Under the pieces are notes generated by a model. The model saw nothing but the letters and a program-made list of their open reading frames with translations, ran no database searches and was not told where the DNA came from. A stretch of 64,000 nt of DNA from Dryomyza anilis (Eukaryota > Arthropoda > Insecta > Diptera > Dryomyzidae), in contig OX638132.1 in NCBI GenBank assembly GCA_951804985.1, forward strand, positions 88,106,696-88,170,695. Reading direction: 5' to 3'. This document shows positions 34,401 to 48,299 of this stretch, one piece after another. Positions within the stretch are counted from its first letter, which is position 1. Every line of letters starts with the position of its first letter. Both the position numbers and the translations under genes were made by a program.

Positions 34401-37400
34401 TTCAAAACCTGATTAATCCTGAATCGACCGATCGAATTATATGAAATTCGCAGCGAATAATTTGGCCATCAATGCCTATAAAATGCGCCTACTTTCGACC
34501 CTCTAGGACGCTCCGTTTAGGAGTTATAGCCATTTAAAGAAATCTTTAATCCGAAAATTTGTAGTTCATTGCCTATAAAATGCGCCTACTTTCGACCCTC
34601 TAGGACGCTCCGTTTAGGAGTTATAGCCATTTAAAGAAATCCATATCTCAAAACCTGATTAATCCTGAATCGACCGATCGAATTAATTGAAATTCGCAGC
34701 GAATAATTTGGCCATCAATGCCTATAAAATGCGCCTACTTTCGACCCTCTAGGACGCTTCGTTTAGGAGTTATAGTCATTTAAAGAAATTCATATTTCAA
34801 AACCTGATTAATCCTGCCTATAAAATGCGCCTACTTTCGACCCTCTAGAACGCTCCGTTTAGGAGTTATAGTCATTTAAAGAAATTCATATTTCAAAACC
34901 TGATTAATCCTGCCTATAAAATGCGCCTACTTTCGACCCTCAAGGACGCTTCGTTTAGGAGTTATAGCCATTTAAAGAAATCTTTAATCCGAAAATTTGG
35001 ATTTCAATGCCTATAAAATGCGCCTACCTTCGACCCTCTAGGACGCTCCGTTTAGGAGTTATAGCCATTTAAAGAAATCCATATTTCAAAACCTGATTAA
35101 TCCTGAATCGACCGATCGAATTATATGAAATTCGCAGCGAATAATTTGGCCATCAATGCCTATAAAATGCGCCTACTTTCGACCCTCTAGAACGCTCCGT
35201 TTAGGAGTTATAGCCATTTAAAGAAATCTTTAATCCGAAAATTTGTAGTTCATTGCCTATAAAATGCGCCTACTTTCGACCCTCTAGGACGCTCCGTTTA
35301 GGAGTTATAGCCATTTAAAGAAATCCATATTTCAAAACCTGATTAATCCTGAATCGACCGATCGAATTATATGAAATTCGCAGCGAATAATTTGGCCATC
35401 AATGCCTATAAAATGCGCCTACTTTCGACCCTCAAGGACGCTTCGTTTAGGAGTTATAGCCATTTAAAGAAATCTTTAATCCGAAAATTTGGATTTCAAT
35501 GCCTATAAAATGCGCCTACTTTCGACCCTCTAGGACGCTCCGTTTAGGAGTTATAGCCATTTAAAGAAATCCATATTTCAAAACCTGATTAATCCTGAAT
35601 CGACCGATCGAATTATATGAAATTCGCAGCGAATAATTTGGCCATCAATGCCTATAAAATGCGCCTACTTTCGACCCTCTAGGACGCTCCGTTTAGGAGT
35701 TATAGCCATTTAAAGAAATCCATATTTCAAAACCTGATTAATCCTGAATCGACCGATCGAATTATATGAAATTCGCAGCGAATAATTTGGCCATCAATGC
35801 CTATAAAATGCGCCTACTTTCGACCCTCTAGGAGTCGAAAGTAGTTTAGGAGTTATAGCCATTTAAAGAAATTCATATTTCAAAACCTGATTAATCCTGC
35901 CAATAAAATGCGCCTACTTATAGCCATTTAAAGAAATTCATATTTCAAAACCTGATTAATCCTGCCTATAAAATGCGCCTACTTTACCCTCTAGGACGCT
36001 CCGTTTAGCAGTTATAGCCATTTAAATAAATTCATATTTCAAAACCTGATTAATCCTGCCTAGAAAATGCGCCTACTTTCGACCCTCTAGAACGCTCCGT
36101 TTAGGAGTTATAGCCATTTAAAGAAATCCATATTTCAAAACCTGATTAATCCTGAATCGACCGATCGAATTATATGAAATTCGCAGCGAATAATTTGGCC
36201 ATCAATGCCTATGAAATGCGCCTACTTTCGACCCTCTAGGACGCTCCGTTTAGGAGTTATAGCCATTTAAAGAAATCTTTAATCCGAAAATTTGGATTTC
36301 AATGCCTATAAAATGCGCCTACTTTCGACCCTCTAGGACGCTCCGTTTAGGAGTTATAGCCATTTAAAGAAATCCATATTTCAAAACCTGATTAATCCTG
36401 AATCGACCGATCGAATTATATGAAATTCGCAGCGAATAATTTGGCCATCAATGCCTATAAAATGCGCCTACTTTCGACCCTCTAGAACGCTCCGTTTAGG
36501 AGTTATAGCCATTTAAAGAAATCTTTAATCCGAAAGTTTGCATTTCAATGCCTATAAAATGCGCCTACTTTCGACCCTCTAGGACGCTCCGTTTAGGAGT
36601 TATATCCATTTAAAGAAATCCATATTTCAAATCCTGATTAATCCTGAATCGACCGATCGAATTATATGAAATTCGCAGCGAATAATTTGGCCATCAATGC
36701 CTATAAAATGCGCCTACTTTCGACCCTCTAGAACGCTCCGTTTAGGAGTTATAGCCATTTAAAGAAATCTATAATCCGAAAATTTGTATTTCAATGCCTA
36801 TAAAATGCGCCTACTTTCGACCCTCTAGGACGCTCCGTTTAGGAGTTATAGTCATTTAAAGAAATTCATATTTCAAAACCTGATTAATCCTGCCTATAAA
36901 ATGCGCCTACTTTCGACCCTCTAGAACGCTCCGTTTAGGAGTTATAGTCATTTAAAGAAATTCATATTTCAAAACCTGATTAATCCTGCCTATAAAATGC
37001 GCCTACTTTCGACCCTCAAGGACGCTTCGTTTAGGAGTTATAGCCATTTAAAGAAATCTTAAATCCGAAAATTTGGATTTCAATGCCTATAAAATGCGCC
37101 TACCTTCGACCCTCTAGGACGCTCCGTTTAGGAGTTATAGCCATTTAAAGAAATCCATATTTCAAAACCTGATTAATCCTGAATCGACCGATCGAATTAT
37201 ATGAAATTCGCAGCGAATAATTTGGCCATCAATGCCTATAAAATGCGCCTACTTTCGACCCTCTAGGACGCTCCGTTTAGGAGCTATAGCCATTTAAAGA
37301 AATCCATATTTCAAAACCTGATTAATCCTGAATCGACCGATCGAATTATATGAAATTCGCAGCGAATAATTTGGCCATCAATGCCTATAAAATGCGCCTA

Positions 37401-40400
37401 CTTTCGACCCTCTAGGACGCTCCGTTTAGGAGTTATAGCCATTTAAAGAAATCCATATTTCAAAACCTGATTAATCCTGAATCGACCGATCGAATTATAT
37501 GAAATTCGCAGCGAATAATTTGGCCATCAATGCCTATAAAATGCGCCTACTTTCGACCCTCTAGGACGCTCCGTTTAGGAGTTATAGCCATTTAAAGAAA
37601 TCTTTAATCCGAAAGTTTGCATTTCAATGCCTATAAAATGCGCCTACTTTCGACCCTCTAGGACGCTCCGTTTAGGAGTTATAGCCATTTAAAGAAATCT
37701 TTAATCCGAAAGTTTGCATTTCAATGCCTATAAAATGCGCCTACTTTCGACCCTCTAGGACGCTCCGTTTAGGAGTTATAGTCATTTAAAGAAATTCATA
37801 TTTCAAAACCTGATTAATCCTGCCTATAAAATGCGCCTACTTTCGACCCTCTAGAACGCTCCGTTTAGGAGTTATAGTCATTTAAAGAAATTCATATTTC
37901 AAAACCTGATTAATCCTGCCTATAAAATGCGCCTACTTTCGACCCTCAAGGACGCTTCGTTTAGGAGTTATAGCCATTTAAAGAAATCTTAAATCCGAAA
38001 ATTTGGATTTCAATGCCTATAAAATGCGCCTACCTTCGACCCTCTAGGACGCTCCGTTTAGGAGTTATAGCCATTTAAAGAAATCCATATTTCAAAACCT
38101 GATTAATCCTGAATCGACCGATCGAATTATATGAAATTCGCAGCGAATAATTTGGCCATCAATGCCTATAAAATGCGCCTACTTTCGACCCTCTAGGACG
38201 CTCCGTTTAGGAGTTATATCCATTTAAAGAAATCCATATTTCAAAACCTGATTAATCCTGAATCGACCGATCGAATTATATGAAATTCGCAGCGAATAAT
38301 TTGGCCATCAATGCCTATAAAATGCGCCTACTTTCGACCCTCTAGGACGCTCCGTTTAGGAGCTATAGCCATTTAAAGAAATCCATATTTCAAAACCTGA
38401 TTAATCCTGAATCGACCGATCGAATTATATGAAATTCGCAGCGAATAATTTGGCCATCAATGCCTATAAAATGCGCCTACTTTCGACCCTCTAGGACGCT
38501 CCGTTTAGGAGTTATAGCCATTTAAAGAAATCCATATTTCAAAACCTGATTAATCCTGAATCGACCGATCGAATTATATGAAATTCGCAGCGAATAATTT
38601 GGCCATCAATGCCTATAAAATGCGCCTACTTTCGACCCTCTAGGACGCTCCGTTTAGGAGTTATAGCCATTTAAAGAAATCTTTAATCCGAAAATTTGGA
38701 TTTCAATGCCTATAAAATGCGCCTACTTTCGACCCTCTAGGACGCTCCGTTTAGGAGTTATAGCCATTTAAAGAAATCCATATTTCAAAACCTGATTAAT
38801 CCTGAATCGACCGATCGAATTATATGAAATTCGCAGCGAATAATTTGGCCATCAATGCCTATAAAATGCGCCTACTTTCGACCCTCTAGGACGCTCCGTT
38901 TAGGAGTTATAGCCATTTAAAGAAATCCATATTTCAAAACCTGATTAATCCTGCCTAGAAAATGCGCCTACTTTCGACCCTCTAGAACGCTCCGTTTAGG
39001 AGTTATAGCCATTTAAAGAAATCCATATTTCAAAACCTGATTAATCCTGAATCGACCGATCGAATTAATTGAAATTCGCAGCGAATAATTTGGCCATCAA
39101 TGCCTATAAAATGCGCCTACTTTCGACCCTCTAGGACGCTCCGTTTAGGAGTTATAGTCCTTTAAAGATATTCATATTTCAAAACCTGATTAATCCTGCC
39201 TATAAAATGCGCCTACTTTCGACCCTCTAGAACGCTCCGATTAGGAGTTATAGTCATTTAAAGAAATTCATATTTCAAAACCTGATTAATCCTGCCTATA
39301 AAATGCGCCTACTTTCGACCCTCAAGGACGCTTCGTTTAGGAGTTATAGCCATTTAAAGAAATCTTAAATCCGAAAATTTGGATTTCAATGCCTATAAAA
39401 TGCGCCTACTTTCGACCCTCTAGGACGCTCCGTTTAGGAGTTATAGCCATTTAAAGAAATCTTTAATCCGAAAGTTTGCATTTCAATGCCTATAAAATGC
39501 GCCTACTTTCGACCCTCTAGGACGCTCCGTTTAGGAGTTATAGCCATTTAAAGAAATCCATATTTCAAAACCTGATTAATCCTGAATCGACCGATCGAAT
39601 TATATGAAATTCGCAGCGAATAATTTGGCCATCAATGCCTATAAAATGCGCCTACTTTCGACCCTCTAGGACGCTCCGTTTAGGAGTTATATCCATTTAA
39701 AGAAATCCATATTTCAAAACCTGATTAATCCTGAATCGACCGATCGAATTATATGAAATTCGCAGCGAATAATTTGGCCATCAATGCCTATAAAATGCGC
39801 CTACTTTCGACCCTCTAGGACGCTCCGTTTAGGAGTTATAGCCATTTAAAGAAATCCATATTTCAAAACCTGATTAATCCTGAATCGACCGATCGAATTA
39901 TATGAAATTCGCAGCGAATAATTTGGCCATCAATGCCTATAAAATGCGCCTACTTTCGACCCTCTAGAACGCTCCGTTTAGGAGTTATAGCCATTTAAAG
40001 AAATCTTTAATCCGAAAATTTGGATTTCAATGCCTATAAAATGCGCCTACTTTCGACCCTCTAGGACGCTCCGTTTAGGAGTTATAGCCATTTAAAGAAA
40101 TCCATATTTCAAAACCTGATTAATCCTGAATCGACCGATCGAATTATATGAAATTCGCAGCGAATAATTTGGCCATCAATGCCTATAAAATGCGCCTACT
40201 TTCGACCCTCTAGAACGCTCCGTTTAGGAGTTATAGCCATTTAAAGAAATCTTTAATCCGAAAATTTGGATTTCAATGCCTATAAAATGCGCCTACTTTC
40301 GACCCTCTAGGACGCTCCGTTTAGGAGTTATAGCCATTTAAAGAAATCCATATTTCAAAACCTGATTAATCCTGAATCGACCGATCGAATTAATTGAAAT

Positions 40401-43400
40401 TCGCAGCGAATAATTTGGCCATCAATGCCTATAAAATGCGCCTACTTTCGACCCTCTAGGACGCTCCGTTTAGGAGTTATAGTCATTTAAAGAAATTCAT
40501 ATTTCAAAACCTGATTAATCCTGCCTATAAAATGCGCCTACTTTCGACCCTCAAGGACGCTTCGTTTAGGAGTTATAGCCATTTAAAGAAATCTTAAATC
40601 CGAAAATTTGGATTTCAATGCCTATGAAATGCGCCTACTTTCGACCCTCTAGGACGCTCCGTTTAGGAGTTATAGCCATTTAAAGAAATCTTTAATCCGA
40701 AAATTTGGATTTCAATGCCTATAAAATGCGCCTACTTTCGACCCTCTAGGACGCTCCGTTTAGGAGTTATAGCCATTTAAAGAAATCCATATTTCAAAAC
40801 CTGATTAATCCTGAATCGACCGATCGAATTATATGAAATTCGCAGCGAATAATTTGGCCATCAATGCCTATAAAATGCGCCTACTTTCGACCCTCTAGAA
40901 CGCTCCGTTTAGGAGTTATAGCCATTTAAAGAAATCTTTAATCCGAAAATTTGGATTTCAATGCCTATAAAATGCGCCTACTTTCGACCCTCTAGGACGC
41001 TCCGTTTAGGAGTTATAGCCATTTAAAGAAATCCATATTTCAAAACCTGATTAATCCTGAATCGACCGATCGAATTAATTGAAATTCGCAGCGAATAATT
41101 TGGCCATCAATGCCTATAAAATGCGCCTACTTTCGACCCTCTAGGACGCTCCGTTTAGGAGTTATAGTCATTTAAAGAAATTCATATTTCAAAACCTGAT
41201 TAATCCTGCCTATAAAATGCGCCTACTTTCGACCCTCAAGGACGCTTCGTTTAGGAGTTATAGCCATTTAAAGAAATCTTAAATCCGAAAATTTGGATTT
41301 CAATGCCTATGAAATGCGCCTACTTTCGACCCTCTAGGACGCTCCGTTTAGGAGTTATAGCCATTTAAAGAAATCTTTAATCCGAAAATTTGGATTTCAA
41401 TGCCTATAAAATGCGCCTACCTTCGACCCTCTAGGACGCTCCGTTTAGGAGTTATAGCCATTTAAAGAAATCCATATTTCAAAACCTGATTAATCCTGAA
41501 TCGACCGATCGAATTATATGAAATTCGCAGCGAATAATTTGGCCATCAATGCCTATAAAATGCGCCTACTTTCGACCCTCTAGAACGCTCCGTTTAGGAG
41601 TTATAGCCATTTAAAGAAATCTTTAATCCGAAAATTTGGATTTTAATGCCTATAAAATGCGCCTACCTTCGACCCTCTAGGACGCTCCGTTTAGGAGTTA
41701 TAGCCATTTAAAGAAATCCATATTTCAAAACCTGATTAATCCTGAATCGACCGATCGAATTATATGAAATTCGCAGCGAATAATTTGGCCATCAATGCCT
41801 ATAAAATGCGCCTAACTTCGACCCTCTAGGACGCTCCGTTTAGGAGTTATAGCCATTTAAAGAAATCCATATTTCAAAACCTGATTAATCCTGAATCGAC
41901 CGATCGAATTAATTGAAATTCGCAGCGAATAATTTGGCCATCAATGCCTATAAAATGCGCCTACTTTCGACCCTCTAGGACGCTCCGTTTAGGAGTTATA
42001 GTCATTTAAAGAAATTCATATTTCAAAACCTGATTAATCCTGCCTATAAAATGCGCCTACTTTCGACCCTCAAGGACGCTTCGTTTAGGAGTTATAGCCA
42101 TTTAAAGAAATCTTAAATCCGAAAATTTGGATTTCAATGCCTATAAAATGCGCCTACCTTCGACCCTCTAGGACGCTCCGTTTAGGAGTTATAGCCATTT
42201 AAAGAATCCATATTTCAAAACCTGATTAATCCTGAATCGACCGATCGAATTATATGAAATTCGCAGCGAATAATTTGGCCATCAATGCCTATAAAATGCG
42301 CCTACTTTCGACCCTCTAGGACGCTCCGTTTAGGAGTTATATCCATTTAAAGAAATCCATATTTCAAAACCTGATTAATCCTGAATCGACCGATCGAATT
42401 ATATGAAATTCGCAGCGAATAATTTGGCCATCAATGCCTATAAAATGCGCCTACTTTCGACCCTCTAGGAGTCGAAAGTAGTTTAGGAGTTATAGCCATT
42501 TAAAGAAATTCATATTTCAAAACCTGATTAATCCTGCCTATAAAATGCGCCTACTTATAGCCATTTAAAGAAATTCATATTTCAAAACCTGATTAATCCT
42601 GCCTATAAAATGCGCCTACTTTACCCTCTAGGACGCTCCGTTTAGGAGTTATAGCCATTTAAATAAATTCATATTTCAAAACCTGACTAATCCTGCCTAG
42701 AAAATGCGCCTACTTTCGACCCTCTAGAACGCTCCGTTTAGGAGTTATAGCCATTTAAAGAAATCTTTAATCCGAAAATTTGGATTTCAATGCCTATAAA
42801 ATGCGCCTACTTTCGACCCTCTAGGACGCTCCGTTTAGGAGTTATAGCCATTTAAAGAAATCCATATTTCAAAACCTGATTAATCCTGAATCGACCAATC
42901 GAATTATATGAAATTCGCAGCGAATAATTTGGCCATCAATGCCTATAAAATGCGCCTACTTTCGACCCTCTAGAACGCTCCGTTTAGGAGTTATAGCCAT
43001 TTAAAGAAATCTTTAATCCGAAAATTTGTAGTTCATTGCCTATAAAATGCGCCTACTTTCGACCCTCTACGACGCTCCGTTTAGGAGTTATAGCCATTTA
43101 AAGAAATCCATATTTCAAAACCTGATTAATCCTGAATCGACCGATCGAATTAATTGAAATTCGCAGCGAATAATTTGGCCATCAATGCCTATAAAATGCG
43201 CCTACTTTCGACCCTCTAGGACGCTCCGTTTAGGAGTTATAGCCATTTAAAGAAATCCATATTTCAAAACCTGATTAATCCTGAATCGACCGATCGAATT
43301 ATATGAAATTCGCAGCGAATAATTTGGCCATCAATGCATATAAAATGCGCCTACTTTCGACCCTCTAGGACGCTCCGTTTAGGAGTTATAGCCATTTAAA

Positions 43401-45299
43401 GAAATCCATATTTCAAAACCTGATTAATCCTGAATCGACCGATCGAATTATATGAAATTCGCAGCGAATAATTTGGCCATCAATGCCTATAAAATGCGCC
43501 TACTTTCGACCCTCTAGGACGCTCCGTTTAGGAGTTATAGCCATTTAAAGAAATCCATATTTCAAAACCTGATTAATCCTGAATCGACCGATCGAATTAA
43601 TTGAAATTCGCAGCGAATAATTTGGCCATCAATGCCTATAAAATGCGCCTACTTTCGACCCTCTAGGACGCTCCGTTTAGGAGTTATAGTCATTTAAAGA
43701 AATTCATATTTCAAAACCTGATTAATCCTGCCTATAAAATGCGCCTACTTTCGACCCTCTAGAACGCTCCGTTTAGGAGTTATAGTCATTTAAAGAAATT
43801 CATATTTCAAAACCTGATTAATCCTGCCTATAAAATGCGCCTACTTTCGACCCTCAAGGACGCTTCGTTTAGGAGTTATAGCCATTTAAAGAAATCTTAA
43901 ATCCGAAAATTTGGATTTCAATGCCTATAAAATGCGCCTACTTTCGACCCTCTAGGACGCTCCGTTTAGGAGTTATAGCCATTTAAAGAAATCCATATTT
44001 CAAAACCTGATTAATCCTGAATCGACCGATCGAATTATATGAAATTCGCAGCGAATAATTTGGCCATCAATGCCTATAAAATGCGCCTACTTTCGACCCT
44101 CTAGGACGCTCCGTTTAGGAGTTATAGCCATTTAAAGAAATCTTAAATCCGAAAATTTGGATTTCAATGCCTATAAAATGCGCCTACTTTCGACCCTCTA
44201 GGACGCTCCGTTTAGGAGTTATAGCCATTTAAAGAAATCCATATTTCAAAACCTGATTAATCCTGAATCGACCGATCGAATTATATGAAATTCGCAGCGA
44301 ATAATTTGGCCATCAATGCCTATAAAATGCGCCTACTTTCGACCCTCTAGGACGCTCCGTTTAGGAGTTATAGCCATTTAAAGAAATCTTTAATCCGAAA
44401 ATTTGGATTTCAATGCCTATAAAATGCGCCTACTTTCGACCCTCTAGGACGCTCCGTTTAGGAGTTATAGCCATTTAAAGAAATCCATATTTCAAAACCT
44501 GATTAATCCTGAATCGACCGATCGAATTATATGAAATTCGCAGCGAATAATTTGGCCATCAATGCCTATAACATGCGCCTACTTTCGACCCTCTAGGACG
44601 CTCCGTTTAGGAGTTATAGCCATTTAAAGAAATCCATATTTCAAAACCTGATTAATCCTGAATCGACCGATCGAATTATATGAAATTCGCAGCGAATAAT
44701 TTGGCCATCAATGCCTATAAAATGCGCCTACCTTCGACCCTCTAGGACGCTCCGTTTAGGAGTTATAGCCATTTAAAGAAATCCATATTTCAAAACCTGA
44801 TTAATCCTGAATCGACCAATCGAATTATATGAAATTCGCAGCGAATAATTTGGCCATCAATGCCTATAAAATCAGCCTACTTTCGACCCTCTAGGACGCA
44901 CGGTTTAGGAGTTAGAGCCATTTAAAGAAATTCATATTTCAAAACCTGATTTATTCTGAACCGACCGATCGAATTATATGAAATTCGCAGCGAATAACTT
45001 AGCCATCAATGCCTATAAAATCAGCCTACTTTCGACCCTCTAGGACGCTCCGCTTAGGAGTTATAGCCATTTGCAGAAATTTTTAATGCAAAAATTTGGA
45101 TTTCAATGCCTATAAAATGCGCCTACTTTCGACCCTCTAGGACGCTCCGTTTAGGAGTTATAGCCATTTAAAGAAATCCATATTTCAAAACCTGATTAAT
45201 CCTGAATCGACCGATCGAATTATATGAAATTCGCAGCGAATAATTTGGCCATCAATGCCTATAACATGCGCCTACTTTCGACCCTCTAGGACGCTCCGT

Positions 45300-46742
45300 T
45301 TAGGAGTTATAGCCATTTAAAGAAATTTTTAATCAAAAAATTTGGATTTCAAAGCCTATAAAATGCGCCTACCTTCGACCCTCTAGGACGCTCCGTTTAG
45401 GAGTTATAGCCATTTAAAGAAATCCATATTTCAAAACCTGATTTATTCTGAACCGACCGATCGAATTATATGAAATTCGCAGCGAATAATTTGGCCATCA
45501 ATGCCTATAAAATGCGCCTACTTTCGACCCTCTAGGACGCACCGTTTAGGAGTTAGAGCCATTTAAAGAATTTTCAATCCAAAAATTTGGATTTCAAAGC
45601 CTATAAAATGCGCCTACTTTCGACCCTCTAGGACGCTCCGTTTAGGAGTTATAGCCATTTAAAGAAATTCATATTTCAAAACCTGATTTATTCTGAACCG
45701 ACCGATCGAATTATATGAAATTCGCAGCGAATAATTTGGCCATCAATGCCTATAAAATGCGCCTACTTTCGACCCTCTAGGACGCTCCGTTTAGGAGTTT
45801 TGGCCATTTAAAGAAATTTTTAATCAAAAAATTTGGATTTCAATGCCTATAAAATGCGCCTACTTTCGACCCTCTAGGACGCTCCGTTTAGGAGTTATAG
45901 CCATTTAAAGAAATTCATATTTCAAAACCTGATTTATTCTGAACCGACCGATCGAATTATATGAAATTCGCAGCGAATAATTTGGCCATCAATGCCTATA
46001 AAATGCGCCTACTTTCGACCCTCTAGGACGCTCCGTTTAGGAGTTATAGCCATTTAAAGAAATTTTTAATCAAAAAATTTGGATTTCAAAGCCTATAAAA
46101 TGCGCCTACCTTCGACCCTCTAGGACGCTCCGTTTAGGAGTTATAGCCATTTAAAGAAATCCATATTTCAAAACCTGATTTATTCTGAACCGACCGATCG
46201 AATTATATGAAATTCGCAGCGAATAATTTGGCCATCAATGCCTATAAAATGCGCCTACTTTCGACCCTCTAGGACGCACCGTTTAGGAGTTAGAGCCATT
46301 TAAAGAATTTTCAATCCAAAAATTTGGATTTCAAAGCCTATAAAATGCGCCTACTTTCGACCCTCTAGGACGCTCCGTTTAGGAGTTATAGCCATTTAAA
46401 GAAATTCATATTTCAAAACCTGATTTATTCTGAACCGACCGATCGAATTATATGAAATTCGCAGCGAATAATTTGGCCATCAATGCCTATAAAATGCGCC
46501 TACTTTCGACCCTCTAGGACGCTCCGTTTAGGAGTTTTGGCCATTTAAAGAAATTTTTAATCAAAAAATTTGGATTTCAATGCCTATAAAATGCGCCTAC
46601 TTTCGACCCTCTAGGACGCTCCGTTTAGGAGTTATAGCCATTTAAAGAAATCCATATTTCAAAACCTGATTAATCCTGAACCGACCGATCGAATTATATG
46701 AAATTCGCAGCGAATGATTTGGCCATCAATGCCTATAAAATG
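45300..46742. repeat. 737-bp higher-order repeat, two copies, right edge
   Basis: Marker variants recur 737 bp apart: 'aatttttaatcaaaaaattt' (45,324/46,061), 'gaattttcaatccaaaaatt' (about 45,568/46,305) and 'ttaggagttttggcc' (45,791/46,528). Each block is three A+B-like pairs with the edge-specific 'tgatttattctgaaccgac' variant. Confidence 0.9.
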
Positions 46743-47202
46743 AAGCACGAATTGCAAAAAATCACATTGAATTCAAAATCGTAAGGCATACATTATTCCT
46801 AAAACTATGCAACAAATTCGATAATTTATTAATATCTTTTCGAATTTCGATGGTTTTATTGGTTTATTCAAATTCCTTAACTTCAGAAGTAATGGGAATT
46901 TTCACTTTAAAATCAAATTTTAAAAATTCAGTATAAATTATTTTTTTTTTAAAATGACAAATTACACAATTTTTATTTGTGTAGCATTTTTCTGTTTTCC
47001 TAAATAAATGAATAAATAAATCAAAACAATATTAAATAATAAGTACTGCAGCTGGCCACAGGGTGTATCAGATATTTAAAATTTTACAAAATCCTTTGTA
47101 GGCTTTTCGGGGTAAAGTTCTTCAAAAAAAATATATATACACTCCTCATAAAAAATTAATACAAAATTATTAAAAAAAATGTCTGCATCATGTCTTGTTT
47201 AA
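46743..47202. other. AT-rich DNA at the satellite's right border
   Basis: The array stops inside a monomer at 'gcctataaaatg' and is followed by unrelated AT-rich sequence. No gene. Confidence 0.4.
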
Positions 47203-48166
47203 TGCATGGTTTTCATGCTATTTTTCGCTATCACTCGTCATAACTATTTCGCTAAACAGAGATGAAATACAAATCATTTCAAACCAGAGGTATGAATGCT
47301 AGAAAGAAACGAGTACATACAGCACCTTTTTATAGCAAGCGATATCCCTCGATGATATTAAGGGATAACGAGTGATAGCAAAAGTTCAAATGTTTTAATT
47401 TTTCCTAAAAAGCGATATCAGTTTTTTAGCTTGCTATAAAAAACACATGTTTTTTTGTTTACATTTTTCTATTTCCAACATAAGAATTTTTATAAATTCA
47501 TTGTCAAACAATTGTAGAAAATAAAAAACAAAACTTTTGTGTTGAAACGGAAACTCGATGTATCCAGGATATGCGCTTTTGAAAAACTGCAAAGTGCCCT
47601 CAACCCACTGGAACACAGCACCACTGAGCTTAGTCCATATTCCATACTTTAAGTGTGGCAGTTTGAGCACGCGTCTCTTACATCATTGTCTCAGCGGTTT
47701 CATTCATCGTAATATCAAGCCGTATGTCTGTCTCACTGATGGGTGCTGTAGTACGAATTGGGCTACGTGGAAACCGCGTACGAACCTAACTTCGATCGCA
47801 TGTTGGGAATCAGCTTCTGTCTGCAGACATGATATGATGTGCCCATCTGGACATACGAAATACATTCATCCATTTTGTGCTGTCTCCCTTCATGATTGTT
47901 ACCCTATTTTCTACAATGTGGGACTCATCCTTAGTCAATCTCTTTATAATAGTAATGGGCCTAAAATTTATGGATTTGCGAAAAATTGGCATTGGACATT
48001 TCCAACGCAACACCATCGGCTGCTTAATTTTTTAAATATTTTTTGAATTAATTTTGAATGTCAGTTTGTTATATAAACAATAATATATTGTATTCAAACA
48101 TTTATACCAAATAATACCGAGTGATATCGATTTGGGGATAACGAAAGATAGCATGGCAACCATGCT
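47203..48166. mobile_element. ~0.96-kb TIR element with decayed coding region
   Basis: The left end 'gcatggttttcatgctattt' and the reversed right end 'gcatggttgccatgctatct' agree for about 33 bp with a few mismatches. Inside, a plus-strand frame of 162 codons (47,558-48,046) is open but has no recognisable domain. On the minus strand, one frame with three stops reads 'MYFVCPDGHIISCLQTEAD', 'VRGFHVAQFVLQHPSVRQ' and 'LSGAVFQWVEGTLQFFK', which looks more protein-like and could be a decayed transposase piece. The superfamily and true coding strand are not settled. Confidence 0.5.
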
Positions 48167-48299
48167 TTATATAATATTTGTTCAAAGATTAGTATTTTCA
48201 TTTTAAATATTCTACAATAATTCTATAGAGGCTTTAAATTAATATTCTTACACCCAAAGTTATTAACATATTATATCGAAAATTCAGTCTACGGAAAAC

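Larger units (their letters stand above)
26598..46742. repeat. 20-kb satellite array of 149-, 97- and 96-bp related monomers
   Basis: Every monomer carries the shared part 'gaccctctaggacgctccgt', 'ttaggagttatagccattta', 'aagaaat' and 'gcctataaaatgcgcctact'. Three length classes alternate: (A) 149 bp with 'aatcgaccgatcgaatta' and 'ttcgcagcgaataatttgg'; (B) 97 bp with 'ctttaatccgaaaatttgg'; (C) 96 bp, in which the 53 bp between 'attaatcctg' and 'cctataaaatg' are gone. All are in the same orientation. Central copies differ by one or a few bases; copies at both edges (26,598-26,900 and 44,860-46,742) are more diverged, as expected of unequal exchange. The array has no open frames and no visible gene. 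Position on the chromosome (pericentromeric or arm) cannot be told. Confidence 0.97.

Noticed and set aside
26598..46742. CRISPR-like array because of regular repeats
   Set aside because: The repeats are contiguous with no unique spacers, the monomers are 96-149 bp, and the context is eukaryotic: a satellite.
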